Assembly: GCA_949752745.1 (NCBI GenBank)
Contig: OX457024.1
Location: forward strand, 53,446,510 to 53,510,509
DNA: 64,000 nucleotides
Source of the DNA: Protula sp. h YS-2021
Taxonomy: Eukaryota > Annelida > Polychaeta > Sabellida > Serpulidae
Reading direction: 5' to 3'
The notes beneath the pieces were generated by a model. It saw nothing but the letters and a program-made list of their open reading frames with translations, was not told the DNA's origin and did not search any database. Shown piece after piece: positions 22,691 to 33,127 of the stretch (within the stretch, counting starts at the first letter, position 1; every line of letters starts with the position of its first letter). The translations under genes and the position numbers were made by a program.

Positions 22691-23340
22691 AAAAAAAGAC
22701 ATCGGATCAAAAATGTAGGACGAGATACATTTTAAATTTTTTTCTTCAAAAATTCCCCAAAAATTAAAAAATCACCCGATCGACTAGAAAAGCACAAGCC
22801 GTATGCACGACACTTTAGGGGTGCCTCATACCAAAAATAAATCACATCGGGTCAAAAATGTAGGAGGAGACACATTTTAAATTTTTTTCTTTAAAAATTC
22901 CCCTAAAATTCAAAAATCACCCAATCGACTAAAAAAGCACAAGCCGTATGCACGACTCCTTAGGGATGCCTCACACCAAAAATAAATGACATGGAATCAA
23001 AATTGTAGGAGTAGATGCATTTTGAATTATTTTCGAAATTTTTGCTTTAAAAATTCCCCAAAAATACAAAAATTGCGCGATCGACTAAAAAAGCACAAGC
23101 CGTATGCACGACCCTTTAGGGGTGCCTCATACCAAAAATAAGTGACATCGGGTCAAAAATGTAGGAGGAGATACATTTTGAATTTTTTTCTTTAAAAATT
23201 CGCCAAAAATTCAAAAATCACTCGATCGACTAGAAAAGCACAAGCCGTATGCACGACCCCTTAGGGATGCCTCACACCAAAAATAAATGACATCGGTTCA
23301 AAATTGTAGGAGGAGATGCATTTTGAACCAAAGTTTACTA
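22691..23340. repeat. ~145-bp core-repeat array, block 2 (about 4.5 copies)
   Basis: This is the same unit as 9966-11975, including CACAAGCCGTATGCACGAC and CCTTAGGGRTGCCTCA. Confidence 0.9.
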
Positions 23341-23347
23341 AATAAAC

Positions 23348-23349
<2 letters not shown>

Positions 23350-23394
<45 letters not shown>
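23350..23394 (+). repeat. (CTAA)n microsatellite, copy 2
   Basis: About eleven perfect CTAA tetramers lie between the ~145-bp array and the terminal hairpin, the same position as at 11980-12020. Confidence 0.95.
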
Positions 23395-23423
23395 GGACAC
23401 CGCCCGCAAACCGATAGGAATAC

Positions 23424-23454
23424 CCCAGCTTACGTGTAACGTAAGCTGGGCTAA
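23424..23454 (+). repeat. Right-end hairpin plus CTAA, element 2
   Basis: The arms are CCCAGCTTACGT (23424-23435) and ACGTAAGCTGGG (23439-23450), the loop is GTA, and CTAA lies at 23451-23454. It is identical to the hairpin at 12049-12079. Confidence 0.9.
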
Positions 23455-24542
23455 AAAGGGGGGTCACCGATGTTATAAGAGAAATAAAGACACTGAAAGG
23501 TCGCGTACTTTTACTATAGAAACCATTGGGAAAATCAAAAAATTTCGATCAAAATGCAAAATTCACACATAATCACAATTGACAATTGCCTCATTTTTTC
23601 CCTGTTTGAAGAACACGTTATACGAAATGTTTTAAGCAAATAAAAAATATATGTCACCGTATCAATAACAGAATTATACAATCTTTTTGACAAAATCCCA
23701 TTGATTCAATGGATAAATGGTGAAAACAGTGTCATATGATTTTAATGGACAATATATCAACACAGGCCCTTCTAGGAACAAAATATCAATACAAACCATT
23801 TCTGGACACGACCCTATTTGTCTTTGAAAAGAATTTTTCGATCTAGACGGATTTAGTAGTTATTTATACTGTGAAAAAATGGATTCAGTCTCAGCGATAT
23901 TCAATGTAATGCGCAATTCGGTCGCTAGATGGCGCAGAGATACCCACATTTCCCTTTAAATCAATACTTTTCTCAATGTCAGTGTTAATAAACAAAACCG
24001 GAGTGTTAATAAATGAGCCAAGGACTGAGCGTGTTTGCCGGAATTTGCAAGTCATTAGCAATTTTTTATTTTGATTTCTCACCCTTTTCGACTTCTAGAA
24101 ACGTTTTGTATTTTAGATCTGGACAACAACCTGCGTGTTTTCTCTTTGTTGCCATATTGCAATTTATGGTTTGTACTAATTTTACCTACCTCTTCATACA
24201 ATTCCTTTGGATTTAAAATCTATTGATGACAGGGAATCCACACAATATAAACAAAACAAATCCTACTGATGTTATTGTGAAACAGTGGACAACTGCATTG
24301 CTTGTGGCTTCATGTGTTAATTGTAATTCAAATATGGCAGATAGTACTCCGGAGTGAGTAACAAATCCTGTTGATGTTTGTAATTGCAATTCGCATATGG
24401 CAAATTGTACTCCTGAGTGAGTGACAAGAGTGAGTGCATGTCAGTAATATTCATGTCGGAGTAACTGGCATTGTATACGCTTGCTTGATGTGTTATTTAA
24501 CTGACTAGAAGCATGGATTTGTGAATAAATAAATAAAATTAA
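23455..24542. other. Unique sequence; CTCF-like site and a small duplication
   Basis: I see no gene. TCGCTAGATGGCGCA at 23922-23936 resembles the core of the animal CTCF motif. A 63-bp direct duplication is visible at about 24321-24440 (TTGNAATTCNNATATGGCA, CTCCNGAGTGAGT). Confidence 0.35.
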
Positions 24543-24705
24543 AATTTACTGGGGATGCAAAATCATATCGGTTTAACCGATTACCAGTTTAGCCGAATTT
24601 TTACAAAGGTAACATAGAGAAAAAAACGCCGAAACCACGAAATCCTTTGGTTTAACCGATCATTCGGTTTAACCGATCTCAGCTTGAAAGTCGGCTGGGC
24701 TAACC
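24543..24705. mobile_element. TTTAACCGA-motif block with GGGCTAA end
   Basis: ATCGGTTTAACCGAT (24567-24581) is a perfect dyad. Two more GGTTTAACCGATC motifs lie near 24650-24678. The block ends at GTCGGCTGGGCTAACC (24690-24705), whose tip matches the other element ends, but no left hairpin arm precedes it. The motifs resemble pogo/Tigger ends, as at 13345-13412. Confidence 0.35.
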
Positions 24706-25615
24706 ACATAAAAATATGAATTATAATGTAGTTAAATGCAGTATTTAATTGTTTTAAATGACCAAGATGGCAAAACATGCGTGAAAACTCCACTGGAATA
24801 CAGAGTCCAAACAAGATGTGACATATTGGCACCCGCACGAAAAGGGGTCGCAAGCTGATTGGCTGGAAGCTACGAGGTCAGTACACATGCACTCTTACTC
24901 TACATGTAAACTCCGAAAAGCCGCAGCATCCCCTATAGTTAAAACTCTTTTTAGAGTGTACAATTCACCGTGTCATTTCCCCCAAAGAGTGAAGCAAAAC
25001 GTGACAGACTCTGAGAACCTACAACCCAAGTTGTATCGAACTGCATTACGGACTAATGTTTATCTACGAACCTAAATTTTCGCCTCCCCATACGTCCATC
25101 ATCATGTCATACTTTCCTATTTCTTCAAATCTGGCCTTTTCTACGGCAAAAAGACCTCCAGCTATCATTGGCGTCCTGGAAAGAAATCAACTACTTTTTG
25201 CTTCCGCCTTTTTGCTGCAACACTTTATTCACTCATACCACTAACGTATGTATGTTAATGGACTTCGCTAAACACCTTAAGGAAGTCACCAAATTACACA
25301 CCGGTTAAACGTAAGAGTTCAATCGGATAACTGCATACTGCTTAAATACACAAACTGGATAATGACATAGCTTTCCCTGTTGCTTAATGGATAATGCACA
25401 GCTTAATTATGCAATTCTCGGGATTCTATTGAAATATTGTCTCATGTGAACGCATAACTCAAGGCTTGAGATATGAAGTGTTCTTGTTTATTTATAAAAG
25501 ACGCTGCCTCCCAGATCTACGACCAACTGTGTGCACAATTATGGCTGTCTCCTCCCCCCTCTCCTCCCAAGATAGTAGTGAGTTCAATATGTACGTTTTG
25601 CTGTTGTGACACAAC
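24706..25615. other. Unique sequence, nothing recognised
   Basis: There are several short open frames (for example 24818-25075, + strand) with no recognisable domains. I see no repeat structure. Confidence 0.4.
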
Positions 25616-25982
25616 ATTATAACTAGAGGTGTGACGGTTCGTACCGAAAACCGAGAACCGAGAAAAGGCTTCGGTTCGGTACGAACCGAAAATCGAAAAG
25701 CCCAATCACGGTTTCGGTTCGCTTTTTTTTTTTTTTTTTTGCTATTTATAACAAGATAATGCATTCACTTGGTAATGTTATTTTAGTTCTTTTAGTATAG
25801 TTTAGTTTAAATATATATATATATCACATCGAACAAATCAACAAATATATTTCACACACTTTTTTTGGAACCTATGACGAATTCCATGCGTTTATTATGG
25901 CTACATGTGAGTCTGTAGGTCAATTACAATGTAAATTCTTGTGTAAGTAAGCTTTGAGGTAATAAATATAAAACATTACCGT

Positions 25983-26132
25983 CAGGGTTCGCGCTGGGTT
26001 CTCAGGAAAGTGAGTCAAAAAAGGAAAGTGTGACTCAGTTGGGTCCAGAAAAACTCGGTGGGTTCCGAAAAAGTGAGTCATTTCGTAAAAAATGCCCACA
26101 AAGTGGACAAAACCCCGCCAACGCGAACCCTG
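25983..26132. mobile_element. 150-bp hAT-like MITE nested in the 25624 element
   Basis: The termini are CAGGGTTCGCG and CGCGAACCCTG. The flanks are ATTACCGT (25975-25982) and GTTACCGT (26133-26140), an 8-bp duplication with one mismatch. The ends fit YARNG (CAGGG). There is no coding capacity. Confidence 0.75.
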
Positions 26133-26251
26133 GTTACCGTTATATGTTAGGTTTTGTATCTGTTCTAAGGTAAAAAGAAATATCAGATTATCGGATTAAG
26201 TACAGGCAATTATAAATAAATAACAAAAAATAAACATGCATATATATATGT

Positions 26252-26976
26252 CAGGGCTGGTATGCTTTAAATCAGTGATTTAATTCGCGATTTAAATCAC
26301 TATAAAAAATTTTAAAAAGTCACGATTTTGACTTTTCTTGTTCCAGAGTAATATTTGTCAATAAAATGCGAGAACAAGCCCCTTGAGTGTACACTGTGAA
26401 GATGCACTGTTAGGTTATTAACGACTTAAGCTGCTCATGCGACGCAGTCACCCACACCCCCACACCTTTTGTGCCTTATGTGCTCACTGAGTTAACGGTA
26501 TTTCTCCATTGTGGTGCCCGTACTAATTTCCAAACAGTTGCTTGCTGATAGCAAGACTGCATAATAAATAACAGTGCCAAGACTTTTGTCTTATACAAAT
26601 AAGCCCTGTCAGCAGAAGTACTCCCGTTATGAGTCACTATCATTGTTGATTTTAAAGTCAAAGAGTAATTAACCTAGCAAATTTATGGTGCACTAAATCT
26701 GAAAAAAAAAAAAAAATGACTGGTAGACGCCTAGCTCCCGTATATAAAGATATTTCGACAGAGATGCGTCAAATACTTGAAACGTAAAAGCTATTTGCAA
26801 ATGTTCAGTTATTCGATGTGATATTGCTGAGAACTGCAGTGGCATTAGACTAATAAATAGTGAAAAATCAGTTCTGTATGTTTTTAAATGTTCTGTGACT
26901 TTTTTGGTGATTTAAATAAAAAAAAGGTCAAAAATCATGACTTTTAAAAAAAAAGTCATGATTTCTACCAGCCCTG
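26252..26976. mobile_element. 725-bp hAT-like element nested in the 25624 element
   Basis: The termini are CAGGGCTGGTA (26252) and TACCAGCCCTG (ending 26976). They are followed inward on the left by TTTAAATCAGTGATTTAA-type palindromes and on the right by GTGATTTAAAT and AAAGTCATGATTT. The flanks are AT-dinucleotide runs (ATATATGT / ATATATAT), so the target duplication is plausible but ambiguous. No transposase is visible. Confidence 0.7.
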
Positions 26977-27139
26977 ATATATATATATATATATATAAAT
27001 TTGAAAAGAAAACTACCGGTTGGTTTTGCAGAACCGAACCGAAAAAAACCGAACCGAACCGGAAATTTTTGTTTAACCGAACCGAACCGAATCGAACCGA
27101 ACCGGAGCTGAACCGTCACACCTCTAATTATAACCCGAT

Positions 27140-27245
27140 AAGGTTTGTTTGTTTAGTGCTTAACGCCATGTTCAGCGACTATGAACGTTCATATTGGGAC
27201 ACACTTGTTACAGGGAAAACAGAAGGAACAATGAAAAACTAGAGT
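27140..27245. repeat. Dispersed repeat fragment, second copy
   Basis: TTTAGTGCTTAACGCCATGT, CATATTGGGACACACTTGTT and AGAAGGAACAATGAAAAAC match the fragment at 12660-12850. The copy lies just outside the right duplication of the hAT element. Confidence 0.5.
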
Positions 27246-28240
27246 GGCCAGTGCACACATCGGTGACCTAGACCTCCTACGTCATGGTCAAAAACCAGAA
27301 GTTGACCATTATCTCGAAAACAGTTGGAGATAGAGCGATTTTGCGCTTAGCTGATTTTCGACCCTGCAGGCCTAAAAGACATTATATAAGAGCAGGGCAT
27401 AAAGTTCACAGGGGCCCGGGGTCCCGGGGACCCCTGATAATCGGCTCGGGACCCCTGGAATTTGACCCTGGGTTCCCGCGGGACCCCAGAAAAAAGACGG
27501 TGTTCTCTTGCAACTGTTCAGTATCAACGCTAAGATCGAAAATGATTGATTTTTTAAAGCAGCATCATTCAGTGTTTCTTTTTTTGTTGTTAGAAGTAGT
27601 AGTTTTATGATTTGCATGATATCACTAATCGCCTTTATTTTTTTTTTTGTTGCAATAAAACTGATTTTATAGAATTTAACTTTTTGTATTGCCCGAAAAT
27701 GTCGGGACCCCGCCACTTCATCTAGGGACCCCTGGTTTCAGAGCTTGGGGTCTCACGGGACCCCGATCTGAAAAGTAAACTTTTTGCCCTGAAGAGGTAC
27801 CTCGGTGACCTTGACCTCCTCCGTCATTGTCAGGTCAAAAACCAAAAGTTGACCATTATCTCAAAAACGTTATAGATAGAGCTATTTCGAGCTTATTTTC
27901 GATCCTTTGGGGCTAAAAGACGTTATATAAGACCTCCTTGACCTCCTCCGTCATGGTCAAGGTCAAAAACCGGATGTTTACCTTTATCTTGAAAACGGTT
28001 AGAGATAGAGCTATTTTACGCTTATTTTCTACCCTTTGCGCCTAAAAGACGTTAAATAAGAGGTACCTCGGTGACCTTGACCTCCTCCGTCATGGTCAAA
28101 GTAAAAAACTGGAAGTTGACCATTATCTCGAAAACGGTTAGAGATAGAGCGATTCTGAGCTTATTTTCTACCATTTGGGCCCGAAAGACGTTATATAAGA
28201 GGTACCGCGGTGATCTCGACCTCCTCCGTCATGGTCAAAG
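27246..28240. repeat. Core-repeat array, family A, block 2
   Basis: Units of about 140 bp carry AAAACGGTTAGAGATAGAGC, GAGGTACCTCGGTGACCTTG, ACCTCCTCCGTCATGGTCAA and GGAAGTTGACCATTATCTCG. The array is split by the insertion at 27393-27791 and is the same family as 3700-4480. Confidence 0.85.
27393..27791. mobile_element. 399-bp inverted-repeat insertion in the core array
   Basis: The termini are CAGGGCATAAAGTTCAC and, reading inward on the other strand, CAGGGCAAAAAGTTTAC. The flanks are AAGAG on both sides (27388-27392 and 27792-27796). Removing the insert plus one AAGAG restores the array phrase TATATAAGAGGTACCTCGG. The interior near both ends is rich in GGGACCCC/CCCGGG. The open frame on the minus strand across it is a composition effect. 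The class is uncertain: the ends look hAT-like, but a 5-bp duplication is not the usual 8. Confidence 0.75.
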
Positions 28241-28650
28241 TCAAACATAGGCATCAGAGATGCAAAGCCCTCAGCCATATGGAACATACTCGAAAAAAGA
28301 AACAGTAAAACTGGAGGGGACCAATCAGTGCAATGACACCTATGATAAAAACGCATCAAGTACTTAGAGCGCCTGAAATAGGATGGCAGTGCTTTAAGAT
28401 GAAAGAAAAAACAAACCAAAAAAATTTACCATGTGACATTGTCCTTTTCAAAGTCCAACTGAGCCACTGTCCATGGGCGGATATGGCTTATATACAATAC
28501 CGACGTTTATTAGTCCATATACTAGCTATATCTGAAATATCTTAGCAGCTGCAAAATGACTGTAAGCTAGACAGTGTTCACAAGCCAAATATTAACGAAC
28601 GGACGGACACGGTGATAGCAATAGCTCTTAGCCATTTTATGCCTGAGGAC
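28241..28650 (+). mobile_element. Hairpin-ended fragment within the core arrays
   Basis: This is a body unlike its flanks, then ACGGACGGACACGG (about 28600-28613), then CTCTTAG…CTGAGGACTAA as a weak terminal hairpin. Its phrases (AAAGTCCAACTGAGCCACTG, TATACAATACCGAC) resemble those at 2540-2620, so it is the same family as 2463-2752. Confidence 0.45.
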
Positions 28651-28840
28651 TAAAAAGTTGACCATGCCGGAAGTTGACCATTATCTCGAAAACAGTTAGA
28701 GATAGAGCGATTTTGAGCTTATTTTACCCTTTGGGTCTAAAAGACGTTACGTAAGAGGTACCTTGGTGACCTCGACCTCCTCCGTCATGGTCAAGGTCAA
28801 AAACCGGAAGTTGACCATTATGTCGAACCACTGAAAGAAT
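28651..28840. repeat. Core-repeat array, family A, block 3
   Basis: The array resumes for about 1.5 units (AGTTGACCATTATCTCGAAA, AGAGGTACCTTGGTGACC) after the inserted fragment. Confidence 0.8.
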
Positions 28841-29050
28841 TGCCCTTAACCAGATATATTGTGTCTCTGGCCTTCTGTCATTGCAAGTGGATTTCGGCAC
28901 GTGTAGCGAAATTCGGTCTAGTTTTAATTATTCGGTCTAGCTTTAATTATTCTTTAATATTTAAGAGACGGGCGGACGGACAGAGGCACAGACGGACGGA
29001 CGACAGAGGATCCACATGATAGGTTTAGCCCATGTGGCCAATGGTGCCAT
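28841..29050 (+). mobile_element. ACGG-type microsatellite and terminus like 5300-5320
   Basis: GGCGGACGGACAGAGGCACA and GACGGACGGACGAC (28968-29002) precede TTAGCCCATGTGGCCAATGG (29025-29044). This matches, diverged, the end at 5292-5322. It is an element right end whose core may be the family A array immediately upstream. Confidence 0.5.
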
Positions 29051-29310
29051 TTGATCAATTTTTTGCGAATTCCCAAAATAATTTTTCAAGATGGGACCAC
29101 CTACGGAACACTCGTACCAAATTTAAAAGAAATCCAATCAATACTGTTGGACAATAAGCATTTTGAAATCTGGCTGACAAAAAAAAATAAAACTGGCACA
29201 ATTTGAAAAAGTTTTGGCGAATCGAAAAAAAGATCCAATGAGAATCAGATACGGAACATTCGTACAAAATTTGAAAGGAATCAAAGGGCTCATTTTTCAC
29301 CTAATAGCCG
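29051..29310. repeat. Two diverged ~130-bp direct repeats
   Basis: 'CGGAACACTCGTACCAAATT' (near 29095) recurs as 'CGGAACATTCGTACAAAATT' (near 29252), each followed by GAAAGRAATC-like sequence. This is a short core-repeat pair of another family. Confidence 0.55.
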
Positions 29311-29745
29311 TCGAGCTTCCGCCTATAAGAAAAAAGGTCTTATACTCTATCACAGATTAGATCAAACGGACTTGCAGTCTTACCTAGATTTTAAAACAAA
29401 AGTGTATAATTACAGGGTGTAGAGTGGAAGCTCGGGTAGGCGGAATCTGTGGTCCAAGAGGCGGCTTTCACCACTACTTGTCTGGGAATGCTAGAAAAAG
29501 TGAATGTAAAGCGGTGGTTTTAAATGAAGGATCATAAAATATTAGGAAAGGCACAAACAACATATGACAGAGCTCACATAACAGGTATGGCCAGGTTACC
29601 AAAGGCCGCCAGGCCTAAAACACTTACCTAATTGGTTGTATTGGATCACTTTTTCTGCTGTTGATTTCCTTGGATGTCATATAGTCCCATTTGAATACCA
29701 AATTCCAATCAAACCCTGAAGCAATTAGGTGTGTTTTAAGAAATC
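29311..29745. other. Non-coding; possible element end near 29590
   Basis: GGTATGGCCAGGTTACCAAAG followed by GCCGCCAGGCCTAA (29585-29620) resembles other ends (ACATAACAGG…, GGCCTAA) but the dyad is imperfect. No gene is seen. Confidence 0.3.
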
Positions 29746-30120
29746 GTTACAAAAAAAAAAAAAAAGAAAGAAACAAAAAAAAAAAGAAAGAAAAGAAAAC
29801 GCTGATCGATTTTAACCTAGTATAAAAACACACACACACAGGCACTGCGATTTAAAAAATAATAAACAAACTAGAACGGCCAGTGCACACAAAACATAAG
29901 AGTGCAGGCTTATATTACACACTTTCAATCGATACCTGCTTAGTTTCTTGTTTTTGTGAACAAAAACAAATGTCTCCCCGACTAAACCAGTGACCCCTCC
30001 ACCCCCCCCCCCCCCAAACTGAAAAAAATATTCATTTCTGCAAACATAACGTTCATTCATTGTAAAAAACTCAAAATAAACCAAACAGATCGTGGTCACT
30101 GAAACAGATATAAATGAGCA
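29746..30120. other. Low-complexity A, CA and C tracts
   Basis: An A/G-rich tract lies at 29747-29800, a short CA repeat near 29828, and a long C-run at 30002-30016. Nothing coding is supported. Confidence 0.6.
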
Positions 30121-30124
30121 TCTT

Positions 30125-30360
30125 TTTTCATCGGGGTCTGGAAGGTGGTCGCTAAAACGGGTTTTACTGTAGGCCCCTCTTATCCAGATCTGAAGTTGGT
30201 CACTATAGCAGTTTTACTGTACGTTACAGTTTTATCCGGGTCTGGAAGGTGGTCAAGACAGGCAGGTTTTACCGTACGTCTTTTTACCTGAAAGTGGAAG
30301 GGGTCACGACAAACAGTTCTTACTTTACATCTTTTTATTCAGGTCTTGAAGGCGGTCGGG
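30125..30360. repeat. ~55-bp tandem repeat (TCCGGGTCTGGAAGGTGGTC)
   Basis: Four to five diverged units carry TTTATCCGGGTCTGGAAGGT, GGTCACGACA and GGTTTTACTGTA. The same unit appears twice at 4960-5040. It could be part of a DNA transposon end. Confidence 0.7.
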
Positions 30361-31130
30361 ATTTTATTTTGCTAACCATCAACCTCCACACGCCCCTCCC
30401 CCCAGCTATTTACTGTAGGTCCGACTATAAACAAAACTCTAACTCTTTTACCCTAGGCAACGGTAGGTCTGTACCCTAAGTGTAGTTATAGCCATGATAG
30501 ACTACCTTGTCTTCGCACATTCCCATCGGCCAAATAGCACTAGGAAGGTATTCTTCATAACTGCGCATCAGATGACGCACCTCGGTGGGAGAAGGGGGAG
30601 GCATTTCGTTGGCAAAATGGTGAGCTGCTCCTCATAACACAAGATATCGGACGACCCAATTTAATAGCGAAAAATGCTTCAGCAAACAATGCTAATCGAT
30701 ACAACATGGCTCCTATATGTAGCATATCCTGGCAACCTAATCAAGTATGCGGCCAAAAAAAAAATCAATAGCTAGATCTGCCTAGAGCTATAATACGACA
30801 ATAGCATTCCATGACCTCGTAGATAACGACTCCATCATCCACCGCAACTGACACTGACCCCTGACTGAGTGGCACGTTACGTAACAGCCATAGATGAGAA
30901 ATGCACAAAAAGCTCAGGCAATAACAAATAGCAATGGACCGACAATAATGCTGTTACTGTTTTGAAGCTTCCTAAAGAATGCAGGAACACTAGAGAATCT
31001 TCCGGAAAATCTTCCGAAATCCCCAGCGCAGTTAACACCCATGCATAGATAACAAAGCAGCTAAAAATGGGGAGGCTGGGGTGGGGGGGGGGGGGGGTGT
31101 TGACGTTATGCACCTTTCTTGATTTTCTAT
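30361..31130. other. Unique sequence, nothing recognised; G-run at 31083
   Basis: No gene, RNA or repeat is recognised. A run of about 15 G lies at 31083-31097. Confidence 0.4.
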
Positions 31131-32600
31131 ACGAGTTTAATAATGTTTAACAAAACCGTGTGACTTATCCGAGGAATAACTTCATCAAATTTAAAGTCGA
31201 TCCGACTTTCCGATGTCGAGATATTTTTTTCAAGAACAGATAACTTTTTACCCGTCAAAAGTTGAAACAGTCGTCTGACTGAACCAAGGAATATCCATAT
31301 AAAATTTTAAGTCGATATGACTTTCCGTTATCGAGATATTACGCATAAAAGATCTGGTTCAAAATATACATATTTTACGCGATGACGTCATACGCCGCTT
31401 TCGTTCGTTCTACTTGCAAAAAATATTTAGAGTTTCTTTCGGACCTACCAAGCAATAATCCGACCAAGTTTCAGCTTTCTCCGGCGTCCAGCAGCTGAGA
31501 AATTTCGCACACAAGATTTTTACGCAATGACGTCATACACCTGCCCTAATCACGTGACACGCCAAAAATTGACAGAACAGTCCGGCTGACCCAAGGAATA
31601 TTCATATAAAATTTGAAGTCGATAGGACTTTCCGTTATCGAGATATTTTGCACACAAGGCCTTGTTTATAATATATACATATTCTATATGATGACGTCAT
31701 ACGCCGCACTCGTTCGTTCTACTCGCGATAAAATTCTATAGAGTCTTTCGGACCTACCAAGCAACAATCCCACCAAGTTTAAACTTTCTCCGATGTTCAG
31801 CAGCTGAGAAATTTGGCACATAAGATTTTTACGTAATGACGTCATACACCTGCCCTAATCACGTGACATGCGTAAAAAGTTTAGAGAACCGTCCGACTGA
31901 CCCAAAGAATATATATATAAAATTTCAAGTCGATAGGACTTTCCGTTATCGAGATATTTTGCACACAAGACCTTGTTTATAATATATACATATTCTACGT
32001 GATGACGTCATACGCCGCATTCGTTCGTTCTACTCGCGAAAAAAATACATAGGGTCTTTCGGACCAACCAAGCAACAATCCCACCAAGTTTCAACTTTCT
32101 CCGATGTTCAGCGGCAGAGAAATTTCGCACACAAGATTTTTACGTAATGACGTCATACGCCTGCCTTAATCACCTGACATGCGTCAAAAATTGATAGAAC
32201 CCGATGACTGACCCAAGGAATATTCATATAAAATTTCAATTCGATAAAACTTTCCGTTATCGAGATATTTTGCACACAAGATCTTGTTGAAAATATATAC
32301 ATATTTTACGTGATGACGTCATACGCCGCATTCGTTCGTTCTACTCGCGAAAAAATTCTACAGCGTCTTTCGGACCAACCAAGCAACAATCCCACTAAGT
32401 TTCAGCTTTCTCCGATGTTCAGCGGCTGAGAAATTTCGCACACAAGATTTTTACGTAATGACGTCATACGCTTGCCCCAATCACGTGACATGCGTCAAAA
32501 GTTGATAGAACCGTCCGACCTTACCAAGGAATAATTCGATCAAGTTTGAAGTTGATCCGACGTTTCGTTCTCGAGATATCTTGCACACAACATTTTGTTC
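31131..32600 (+). repeat. ~310-bp tandem repeat with two CRE sites per unit
   Basis: About four and a half units with landmarks near 31280, 31588, 31898, 32212 and 32520 (GACCCAAGGAATATTCATAT). Each unit is a diverged dimer of ~155-bp halves, and each half ends in a perfect TGACGTCA followed by TACRCC: 31383, 31528, 31692, 31837, 32003, 32148, 32314 and 32459. Three units also carry CACGTGACA just after the second site. The array leads into a CA microsatellite and terminal hairpin, so it is the core of one hairpin-ended element. Confidence 0.9.
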
Positions 32601-32610
32601 ACAACAGACT

Positions 32611-32611
<1 letters not shown>

Positions 32612-32661
<50 letters not shown>

Positions 32662-32705
32662 ACACACAGACACACACACACATGTACACACATACACACA
32701 CACAG
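32612..32705 (+). repeat. (CA)n microsatellite
   Basis: About 45 CA dinucleotides with a few GA and TG interruptions lie between the 310-bp array and the hairpin. Cysteine/valine or threonine/histidine 'proteins' read through it are artefacts. Confidence 0.95.
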
Positions 32706-32750
32706 AACGTACAAACACTATATGTCTCCCCTTGGTCGGGGAGACATAAT
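32706..32750 (+). repeat. Right-end hairpin of the CRE-repeat element
   Basis: GAACGTACAAACACTAT leads into ATGTCTCCCC-TTGGT-CGGGGAGACAT (32722-32747), then AAT. A truncated inverted copy lies at 1162-1255. Confidence 0.85.
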
Positions 32751-33127
32751 AACACAGTATTATTTAAAATAAGAGTTTTGCAGCAAACTTGACTACGCCT
32801 CGAGGAGGACGTCTATCCCCAGTGGGCGATATGGTGTGTGTAAGAGCTGTTGCGTGTTGACTACGTAAAATGTAAAAGTGGAAGATAGGTAGACGTAGTG
32901 ACTAACATTTAAACGAATCAATCCATTAACCAGTAGGCGCGTAAGACTGCCGTAGGTACACTAAGTGCAGTGTCGATTTTAAAAAATCCGCCATTTTGTT
33001 AATTTTTTTTTCGGATCCGGAAAATTCTTGGTCACTGCACTACGGAAGGGTTCGGAGAAGCCGTGTATAAAATTTGAAACGAATCCATCTATTAATGTGG
33101 CCTCTAGGCGCGTGAGACTGAAGCGTG
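32751..33127. other. Non-coding flank with a short duplicated phrase
   Basis: AGGCGCGTAAGACTG (about 32936) recurs as AGGCGCGTGAGACTG (about 33107), each near 'AACGAATCNATC' sequence. This looks like a two-unit core (~170 bp) of the element whose microsatellite is at 33128. Confidence 0.45.

Larger units (their letters stand above)
13581..23454 (+). mobile_element. Composite tandem-repeat element 2 (9.9 kb)
   Basis: It has the same left end as 6968 and the same right end as 12079. Inside are a 51-bp array (13845-14736), an apparently nested hairpin-ended element (14737-22690) and a short ~145-bp array (22691-23340). Without the nested segment, the order and content match composite element 1. 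The two are probably copies of one family that differ in array length and in one insertion. Confidence 0.6.
25624..27126. mobile_element. hAT-type non-autonomous DNA transposon with 8-bp target duplication
   Basis: The terminal inverted repeats are perfect over 17 bp (TAGAGGTGTGACGGTTC at 25624-25640, its complement at 27110-27126). They are flanked by an identical 8-bp duplication, ATTATAAC (25616-25623 and 27127-27134). An 8-bp duplication and ends fitting the YARNG pattern (TAGAG) are hallmarks of the hAT superfamily. GAACCG motifs are repeated many times just inside both ends, like hAT subterminal binding sites. There is no transposase frame, and much of the 1.5 kb consists of two further insertions. 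Confidence 0.85.

Noticed and set aside
13345..24705. A single 11-kb pogo/Tigger element spanning the two TTTAACCGA blocks
   Set aside because: The outer tips do not form matching inverted repeats, no transposase lies between, and composite element 2 has its own clear borders inside.
27372..27716. 114-codon minus-strand frame, proline/glycine-rich at one end
   Set aside because: It lies within and across the border of the 399-bp insertion. The GGGACCCC palindromes account for the composition.
32481..32772. Open frames of alternating Cys/Val or Thr/His
   Set aside because: These are translations of the CA microsatellite.
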